Positions 57,695 to 64,000 of a DNA stretch of 64,000 nt are shown piece after piece (the first letter of the stretch is position 1; each line of letters opens with the position of its first letter). The stretch is from Nannochloropsis oceanica. Taxonomy: Eukaryota; Sar; Eustigmatophyceae; Eustigmatales; Monodopsidaceae. The DNA lies in the NCBI GenBank assembly GCA_004519485.1, contig CP038112.1, positions 62,001-126,000 on the forward strand, written 5' to 3'. A program made the position numbers and the translations under genes. The notes beneath the pieces were generated by a model, which did not search any database, was not told where the DNA came from, and saw only the letters and a list, made by a program, of their open reading frames with translations.

Positions 57695-59827
57695 ATGGCC
57701 CTCCCGCCGCTCCCCAGGATCCAGGAGGACTTTGCACAGAAGCTTACGCTAGAGGTTGATGTCGACCCGACGCCACCCCCATTGACCATCGGGACGGGCA
57801 CGGCCTTTAGTCCCTTACGCCTGGAGATCGCCACAGGGAGTAGCAGCAGTGGGTGCGGGAGCGACGATAGCGGATGTGGCGGTAACCGGCAATACGATGG
57901 CAGCAACGGCGGGGCCACGTCAGGGGGGGGGTCGTCGGGCGGAATGTCCTCGTCCTCGAAGCGCAGACACGCCACCAGCAACAAGAGCGACTCCAAGACG
58001 CTTAGTATTTCCAAGAGCGGCTCCATCCATATCGCTGGCTTCGAGATCCGCAAGTCTGGACTGACCCAGACAAGCCAGCCAATATACTACAAACACAACA
58101 GCAGCATTGGCGGGCAGCTTTCCACCACGCCCTCCTCCGGCTCCTGGGGAGAGAGCAGTAATGGCGCCGCCTCCCCCTCCTTCATCTTGAGTAATGGCCC
58201 TGGCCGTTCTGGTGAGCCCATGTCCCCATTTTCCACAAATGACAGTGGTCGCAACATGCCCAGCGTTAGCGTGAGCAATGACACTCAAAGTTTACAAGAC
58301 GCGTTGGCACCCTTGGCCGTGCTAGGGCGAGGGGCAGGTGGCACTGTTTGGCAAGGTATCCACGTTCCCAGCCTGCGCTTGGTGGCTGTGAAAACCATTC
58401 TGGTGTTTGAAGAAGGAAGGCGGCATCAGATGGTGAGAGAACTGAGAGCTCTATACGCAAATTTAGCTCCGTTAGGCCGGCCTACTCCTACTCCTCCTGC
58501 TGGTGCTGCTGCCGCTGCAGCACCAGCAGGAACAGGGTATCCGTCAAAAAATTGTCGGAAAGGCAGTGGGAAGGGTAAAGCCCAGAGGAAAACCGCAGTA
58601 GAGCATGAGGATTTGTTCGCAGGAGGGTTAAGTAAAGAGGCGGCTGCTGCGGCCGCCGCGGCTGCGGCTGCCGTTGGCAAGACTCCACCTACACAAGCAA
58701 CAGCAGCAGCAGCAGTAGCGGCGGCGGCGACAGCTGGATGTCCCCAATTGGTATCGTTTTATGACGCGTACGTCAGCCCTACTGAAGGGACCGTGAGCAT
58801 CGTCCAGGAATACATGGATGGAGGCTCACTGCAAGAAATAGTCGATGGCGGGGGCTGTGCTGCCGAAGCCGTCCTGTCCCATATCGCCCGCGAGGTCCTG
58901 GAGGGGCTGGCCTTCCTGCATGAACGGCGACAGATCCATCGTGACATCAAGCCGGCCAACCTCCTGCTCAATCACAAGGGGCAGGTCAAAATTAGCGACT
59001 TTGGCTTGGTCCGCCACCTGGATTCCTCTATTTCCCAGGCGGACACATTTGTGGGGACTTTTACGTACATGTCGCCAGAACGCATCTGCGGAGAAGAGTA
59101 CAGCTATTCCGCCGACGTCTGGGGCGTGGGATTGACGCTTGTCACATGCGCCATGGGCCGGTTTCCTTACGATCACTCAGGAGGGTATTGGGGGCTGGTC
59201 TCGGCGTTGAGGGAGATGGACTCTCCTTCCCTCCCGCCCTCGTTCTCCCCTTCTTTTCGAGATTTTGTGCGGCAGTGTTTGAATAAAGATCCGAAGAAGA
59301 GGCCGACGGCCAGGTATCTGTTAAAGCACCATCCATTTTTGCAGAGGGGAGGGGAGGGAGGAAGAGAGGGAGGGAGCCGATGGGTTGTCCCTCCGGCATC
59401 GCCGGGGGGGTATGGGGCCGAGGAGGAGGAGGAGGAAGAGGAGGAGGGAGGGATGGGAGGGGGGTCGGTGAGCGCGAGGAGAGAATTGATGGATATAGTG
59501 CAGGTCGTGAAGGCGTACTACCGTCGTTTGTGGAACGACAGCAGCAGCAGCAGCTGCAGTAGTAGTAATAGTAGTACTAGTAGTAGAACTAGTACTAGTA
59601 CTAGTGGTAGCAGGAGTGGTGGTGCCCAAGGAGGAATATTGTTGTTGCCTAATACGCAAGCACAGGCCTTAGCGGGGCTGGCGAGGCAGCTGGGGGTGCC
59701 ATCGAGGGTCGTGAGGGAGGCGTTTCGAATGATGCTGAGAGAGCTGATCGAGGAGCAGGTGGAGGGCGGGAGGGAGAAGGAGGAGGAGGATGGGGCGGAG
59801 GCAAGAAGGAGGAGAGGGAGTGAGTAA
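57695..59827 (+). CDS. MAP kinase kinase (STE7/MEK family) with N-lobe insertion
   Basis: Single exon, 710 aa. A Ser/Gly-rich N-terminal region (about 1-200) precedes the kinase domain. The Gly loop is GRGAGGTV (about 211), the catalytic Lys is in VAVKTI (233), HRDIKPANLLL carries the catalytic Asp (417), and DFG is at about 435. The activation loop SSISQADTFVGTFTYMSPE has S/T-x5-S/T spacing between Ser and Thr residues, as in plant and protist MAPKKs, followed by SADVWGVGLTL. After the helix-C segment RELRALYANLAPL there is a roughly 100-residue low-complexity insertion (Ala/Pro/Lys-rich), then CPQLVSFYDAY resumes. The C-terminus has a Glu/Gly run, a short helical segment (ELMDIVQVVKAYYRRLW), a Ser/Thr run and an acidic end, not a clear NTF2 domain. 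Confidence 0.92.
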   Translation: MALPPLPRIQEDFAQKLTLEVDVDPTPPPLTIGTGTAFSPLRLEIATGSSSSGCGSDDSGCGGNRQYDGSNGGATSGGGSSGGMSSSSKRRHATSNKSDSKTLSISKSGSIHIAGFEIRKSGLTQTSQPIYYKHNSSIGGQLSTTPSSGSWGESSNGAASPSFILSNGPGRSGEPMSPFSTNDSGRNMPSVSVSNDTQSLQDALAPLAVLGRGAGGTVWQGIHVPSLRLVAVKTILVFEEGRRHQMVRELRALYANLAPLGRPTPTPPAGAAAAAAPAGTGYPSKNCRKGSGKGKAQRKTAVEHEDLFAGGLSKEAAAAAAAAAAAVGKTPPTQATAAAAVAAAATAGCPQLVSFYDAYVSPTEGTVSIVQEYMDGGSLQEIVDGGGCAAEAVLSHIAREVLEGLAFLHERRQIHRDIKPANLLLNHKGQVKISDFGLVRHLDSSISQADTFVGTFTYMSPERICGEEYSYSADVWGVGLTLVTCAMGRFPYDHSGGYWGLVSALREMDSPSLPPSFSPSFRDFVRQCLNKDPKKRPTARYLLKHHPFLQRGGEGGREGGSRWVVPPASPGGYGAEEEEEEEEEGGMGGGSVSARRELMDIVQVVKAYYRRLWNDSSSSSCSSSNSSTSSRTSTSTSGSRSGGAQGGILLLPNTQAQALAGLARQLGVPSRVVREAFRMMLRELIEEQVEGGREKEEEDGAEARRRRGSE

Positions 59828-60719
59828 GTGAGTGCAGATTTTTTTCCTTCTTCCTTCAATAAGAGATATGGAAACGGGAGATATTGAGGGGAAAAGGGAG
59901 GGACACATACAGGCATGACGTGAATATCTTCATAAATATACATATATTATGTACACACACACACATATTATCTTTCAACACTAGAGTCTGAACGAAAACA
60001 CTAGGAAGTGAATCATAGACTTTTTGGAAAGTAGCGTCGGGAAGACCGGCTGTTGCTCTCGATGCTGTGAGCCGTCTGTGATGTTGGTGTTGTTTGCGGT
60101 TGTGGTGGTGTTGTTTTGTTTGCCATTCTTTTATTTTTTTTTGTTATTTTTGCCGGGTTTGCTCTCCGTGTTGTGAGTCGTAAAATGTTGTTTGCGTTGT
60201 TGCTATTGTCTCCCCCCTTCCCTTTCTATTTAATGCTATTTAATGCAAGCCGAGCTCTTGGATCTGACCGACAGTAGCTTCCTCTCCGCACGCGAGAAGA
60301 AGAAAGGATGAGAGCTGCTGTTGTTCTTGTCCTTGATTGGTTGACTCTCATTTTCTCTCATTTCACTTGATTGCCTAAGTCTTCCTTCTTCATATCCCTC
60401 ATCTTTTCGACCTCGTCGCCATGCCACACACACACACACACACTACACACGATCACTCTCTATCTTTCTCCTGCTCCTTCCTCCCTCCCCCTTCTGCATC
60501 ATCGTTCGTGCCCGCACACACCATTGACACGCACAAACGACGAAAAAGCGACACAAGTCTCTAAAAAGCGATCCCTTCCTTGCCATCCATCTCAATCCCC
60601 GTCATGTTCACCATCTCCTGCTGCATACCTTTCCCCTTTCAAAGGTCCTCAATCAAGACACAGTACAGGGAGGGAGGGAGGAAGGGAATGAGGGAGGGAG
60701 GGAGGGAGGGAGGGCAAAC
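59828..60719. other. Intergenic between convergent genes
   Basis: 3' flanks of MAPKK and HOP2. Holds CA/TA repeats near 59940-59970 and a GGGA tract at about 60666-60715 on the plus strand. No gene supported. Confidence 0.4.
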
Positions 60720-62425
60720 CTACGACTCAAGAGGTGGCAAACTGACTCCCGCCTCCTCATCCGTTTCAATCCCCATTACATCCACTATGTCTTTCACCCT
60801 CTTCCCCGCCCCCTCCGCCACACTGGCCACGACCTCCATCGCCCCCCTCTTCCTCCCCACCCACAGACTCCTCATCTTGGTCATCTCCTTAACCAAGCCT
60901 GCTACCTGCGTCGTATCCAACATTACCCTCCCTCCCTCCTTCCCTCCCTCGGTGCCCCGCATCGCGCTAAGTTTCTTCTCTCTCCCCTCATTCTCCTCTT
61001 TCAGGGCCAACAACGCCCTTTTCAACGTCTCGTTATCCATCCCCCCACTCAACCCCCTAACCTCCCCCTCCGCCTTCCCCTTCCTTCCTCCCCACTTCGC
61101 CTTTTCCTCCTGCAGTGCCTTCACACGCGCATCCAACGCCGCTGTTTCTCGTGCCAGGGATGAGGGATCAAGGGAGGGAGGGGGGGCGACATATACCTTT
61201 GCCTTGCCCATCTCCTTTCGGGTTATGCTCCCTTCGTCAGCCAGCTTGTCGAGAATGGTCTGTACGGTGGCCTGGACGGAAGGCGGGAAGGAGGGAAGGG
61301 GGGTGAGATTGACAAGCTGGATCTCGTTCATCACAACTGCCGGAAAAAACTCCGTTTGGCCCCCTTCCTTCCTTCGTCCCTTCCTCCCTCCCTCCCTTCC
61401 TCCCTTGTCACCTTCCCGATGGTCTTGTGCAAGTTGTCGAAGACGTTCTGGGCACTGTTATGCAAAGCATAGGGGGGGGTGAGTGGGGGTGAGTGGGAAC
61501 GGGGGCAAGAATAGGGGAGGTAAGCTATCAGCTGGGACAGAAGGCTACCTTGCAGGGAGGGAGGGAGGGAAGGAGGGAGGGAGGGAACGACTTACCCATA
61601 GGGCCGGGCGGCGTTGATCATATACTCAAGAATGATGCTCTTGGCATCTCCCGGTTTCGCCTTCGCTGGAGCAGCTGGTACAGCAGCAGCAGAAGAAGGA
61701 GGAGCAGCAGCAGCTTTAGCGGTGCTTGCGGCTGCTGTTGCTGTTGCTGCCACAGCGGGGAAGGAAGAGAAAGAGGACGACGAGGCGGTGACAGGGGGGG
61801 CATTTTCTTTCGAAACCTTCTTCTTCTTGGGGATGGGAGACTTCTTAACGCTCCCCTGAAGTTTTGCGGCTGCTGCTGCTGCTGCTGCTCCTCCTCCTCC
61901 TCCTTCTGTTTTCTTAGCCTTCTTCTCGATAGCGGCGGGGGTGAGAGAAGCCAAGGGCTCAGTGGAGGAAGAAGGAGAGGCTACTACTGGCCTCGGTGAG
62001 GCGCTACTAGTGGGGGTGGCTGAAGCAGCGGTAACAGAAGATTGAACAGGGCGTGGAGTGGCAGCAGCAGTAGTGGCCGTCGGCGCATTCATCTTTTTCT
62101 TCATGCTCCCAATCGCAGTCGAGGTCGCAAGCACACTTACAGCAATAGTGGAAGTGGGCGATTTCCTCTTGTGAGCAGTCTTGGGCTTGGATCCTTCGGC
62201 ATCAGATGCACTGATCGACGCGGCATCTTCTTCTGAATCCTCCTCGTCCTCCTCTTCCTCCTCCTCCTCCTCCTCCTCCTCCTCCTCCTCTTCTTCTTCT
62301 TCTTCTTCCTCGCTTGAGGACGACTGCTGCGCTTCCGACTCGCTGCTCTCCACCGAGGAATCGCTCTCGCATTCCACTTCGACCTTCTTTTTCTTACCAC
62401 TGCTGGCGTTGCCCTTGGACGGCAT
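60720..62425 (-). CDS. HOP2: Meiotic recombination factor HOP2/TBPIP (PSMC3IP) with acidic extension
   Basis: Exons on minus: 62425-61596, 61454-61412 and 61271-60720 (474 aa; the human protein is about 217). A winged-helix region spans all three exons: SIILEYMINAARPYG, AQNVFDNLHKTIGK, ATVQTILDKLADEGSITRKE, MGKAKVYVA. It is followed by the coiled coil (ETAALDARVKALQEEKAKW and on) and a C-terminal helical part. HOP2 pairs with MND1 to help strand exchange in meiosis. The N-terminal 270 residues are a long Ser/Glu/Ala/Lys extension with a Glu run (62245-62320) and basic patches (KKKK), not found in most homologues. ATG 62527 in the same frame is possible, giving 34 more residues; 62425 (MPSKGNAS) is preferred. 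Confidence 0.85.
62245..62320. repeat. TCC/TTC triplet tract coding a Glu run in HOP2
   Basis: TCC and TTC triplets on plus; read on minus they are GAG/GAA codons, forming an acidic run within the N-terminal extension. Confidence 0.85.
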
Positions 62426-63049
62426 GGTTCGTTCTGTGGTGGGGTTGAGATGGGCGAAAATGAGGGAGGAGGTACGTAGGGTTTGATTGACAAGATCGAA
62501 AGGGGGCTTCGGTTGCGGCAAATTCATAAACGTTGCTGTTATAGAAATGGGCAGCGAGGATGTGCTGTGTGGATGTCCCTATAAAGGTCGATGGGATGGG
62601 GAGGGAGGAGGCACAGTCTGAAGAGAAACATCGCCGGTCCCAGTGAGCGAGAACGTTTATGTCGCTGCAAAAGAGGAGAGAAGCCCAAGCATTGGGTGCA
62701 GATTGATGGTTGGACTGAGCCTGTGCATAATGAGGGTGATGGAGATGCTCCTGTAAGCTAAGTGTGTGAGACGTAGTGTTTTGACGAAGGAAAAAAAGTA
62801 GAAGAGCCTCTAGGGAAGAGACTCGGGATGGGAGGCCGTCTCGATGACCGCGGCGGCATCATCTTCATTAGCACAATACATAGCCGTTTTGACACCCATT
62901 CACAACCACAACCACACAACCCTCCACAAACACTCAACTAAATCATACTATTGCAGTCCTGGGGCCACGCCCCCTTCTCCTTCCACTCTCCATCTTCGTT
63001 GAGGATAGCCTTTCCCCTGCACTACCAGCACAAGCTCTACACGGACAGG
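62426..63049. promoter_or_regulatory. Divergent promoter region, HOP2 / coiled-coil gene
   Basis: Includes the alternative HOP2 start (62527) and, for the plus gene, an AG acceptor at about 62954-62955 (TATTGCAG) after an AC-rich leader, which would make part of this stretch a 5' exon or UTR intron. Otherwise nothing recognised. Confidence 0.35.
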
Positions 63050-63943
63050 ATGGAGGGGTTCTCGGGATTGCGAGCCACGGTGCAAGCCACGATGGAGACG
63101 CATTGTCCCGAGGTAAGCCCCTCCCTTCTCTGTTTCCCTCCCTTCCTTGCTCTCCCTGCCGTCCGGGCGATTGGGGCTGTCGGTATGAACAACGATTGTC
63201 TGGATTGTGAGGACGGCCATTTCTACTCCTTTCCCTGCGTTTGCTCCCCATTTATATCACTCCCACCCACCTTCCTCCTCTCCTCACAAACCCCCACTTC
63301 TTCCCCCGCCCAGGTCGCGCGTTGGGACAAGGACATGACCGCGGAAGGCCAGAACGGCGAAAGCGGGCAGGGGGTATTACCCACCTTGCGCTCTGCCGAG
63401 GACGCCTTGGGACGGGCCCAGGCACGACAGACACGCGTGGCTCGTTTGATAGACTTGCAGAGTCGGTACCGACATGACACGTCCGTATTGAAGGATCGGG
63501 TGAAAGCGCTGTTCGAAGAGGCGTTGGAGGACGAGGAGAGCCAGACAGACAGGAGGAGGGAGGAGATGCATGCTCGATCCAAGGCCGTGTTTGATGGAGT
63601 CAAAGCTATGAAAGAGCGCGTACGACAAGCGCAGCTGGCGTATCGAAAATTGGGGATCAGCACCACAGTCGCGCCTGCAGGAGGAGGAAGAGGGGGGATA
63701 GGACCAGAAGCGGGGTCGGTGCAGGAGGAGAGATTAAGTGAGTTGCAAAGGCAGATTAGGGGTGTGGGGGAACGGCTTGCAAGGGTGAGGTATGTGGCGG
63801 AGGAGGAGGAAGAGGCGAGGAGGCTGAGGGGGGAAGGGGGGGAAGAGGAGGAGGAGGGGGAAGAGGAGGAGGAGGGGGGAGAGGAGGAGGCGGATGGAAG
63901 CCCCTATCGATCGCCGATCAGTGGGGCGTATGGGACAGAATGA
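63050..63943 (+). CDS. Coiled-coil protein, family unknown
   Basis: Exons 63050-63112 and 63314-63943 give 230 aa from ATG 63050 (MEGFSGLRATV), joined in phase 0. Upstream sequence from 62956 is open in the same frame and could be an earlier exon segment, so the start is provisional. Residues about 40-140 are a long charged helix: LPTLRSAEDALGRAQARQTR, DLQSRYRHDTSVLKDRVKAL, EEMHARSKAVFDGVKAMKER. A Gly-rich break is followed by a second coil (ERLSELQRQIRGVGERLAR) and a Glu-rich tail. The pattern recalls C-terminal coils of nuclear-pore or tethering proteins, but no motif decides. The gene may be the end of a longer protein. Confidence 0.55.
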   Translation: MEGFSGLRATVQATMETHCPEVSPSLLCFPPFLALPAVRAIGAVGMNNDCLDCEDGHFYSFPCVCSPFISLPPTFLLSSQTPTSSPAQVARWDKDMTAEGQNGESGQGVLPTLRSAEDALGRAQARQTRVARLIDLQSRYRHDTSVLKDRVKALFEEALEDEESQTDRRREEMHARSKAVFDGVKAMKERVRQAQLAYRKLGISTTVAPAGGGRGGIGPEAGSVQEERLSELQRQIRGVGERLARVRYVAEEEEEARRLRGEGGEEEEEGEEEEEGGEEEADGSPYRSPISGAYGTE

Positions 63944-64000
63944 GATGGAGGAGGTAATGCAGGAGAAGGCTGAAAGATCAAAGAATGAAGAAATTATACT

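Overview
The window reads as nuclear DNA of a eukaryotic alga, most likely a stramenopile and possibly a eustigmatophyte of the Nannochloropsis/Microchloropsis kind. This is inference from three things: compact genes with short GT-AG introns (about 70-400 bp) full of GGGA and CCCT tracts; two proteins with a signal-like leader followed by an Ala-Phe or similar junction, the form of plastid pre-sequences in secondary-plastid algae; and a mix of plant-like and animal-like gene families. No ribosomal RNA, tRNA, CRISPR array or prokaryotic operon was seen.

Layout, left to right. 1-537: tail of a UIM-ending protein. 1334-3008: HMG-box protein. 3420-5209: SLC35F1/F2-like transporter. 5773-6987: four-helix membrane protein of unknown family. 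7902-11323 (minus): the replicative helicase subunit MCM5, eight exons. 12080-14978: a hAT DNA transposon with an apparently complete transposase. 14978-16924: a kelch-repeat gene (minus) between perfect 51-bp inverted repeats that begin exactly where the hAT ends. 17238-18701: SOUL haem-binding protein with a signal peptide. 19176-21519: CrtI-type carotenoid desaturase/isomerase. 22449-24754 (minus): omega-3/delta-12 fatty acid desaturase. 26282-27903 (minus): aspartyl protease with a plastid-type leader. 28266-28766 (minus): ARL6IP4-like nuclear protein. 29276-45323: cytoplasmic dynein heavy chain, about 5,300 residues with one intron. 46172-47662: GDSL/SGNH esterase. 48178-50576 (minus): five-RRM, hnRNP H/F-like RNA-binding protein. 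51233-52649: YIPF6-like Golgi membrane protein. 53479-55080 (minus): PX-domain protein. 55753-56598: ESCRT-III subunit Snf7/CHMP4. 56807-57328 (minus): Vma22/CCDC115-like V-ATPase assembly factor. 57695-59827: MAP kinase kinase. 60720-62425 (minus): meiotic HOP2/TBPIP. 63050-63943: coiled-coil protein.

The genes do not form one pathway. Several touch membrane traffic (dynein, YIPF6, PX protein, Snf7, Vma22). Several are chromosome or RNA functions (MCM5, HOP2, HMG-box, RRM, ARL6IP4). Two are plastid/lipid functions (carotenoid and fatty acid desaturases). Neighbours are often divergent with 350-700 bp between starts, so shared promoters are likely.

The points most worth a second look are the kelch gene boxed by perfect inverted repeats next to an apparently intact hAT element, and a recurring intron design with G-rich 5' ends and C-rich 3' ends that could pair within the intron.
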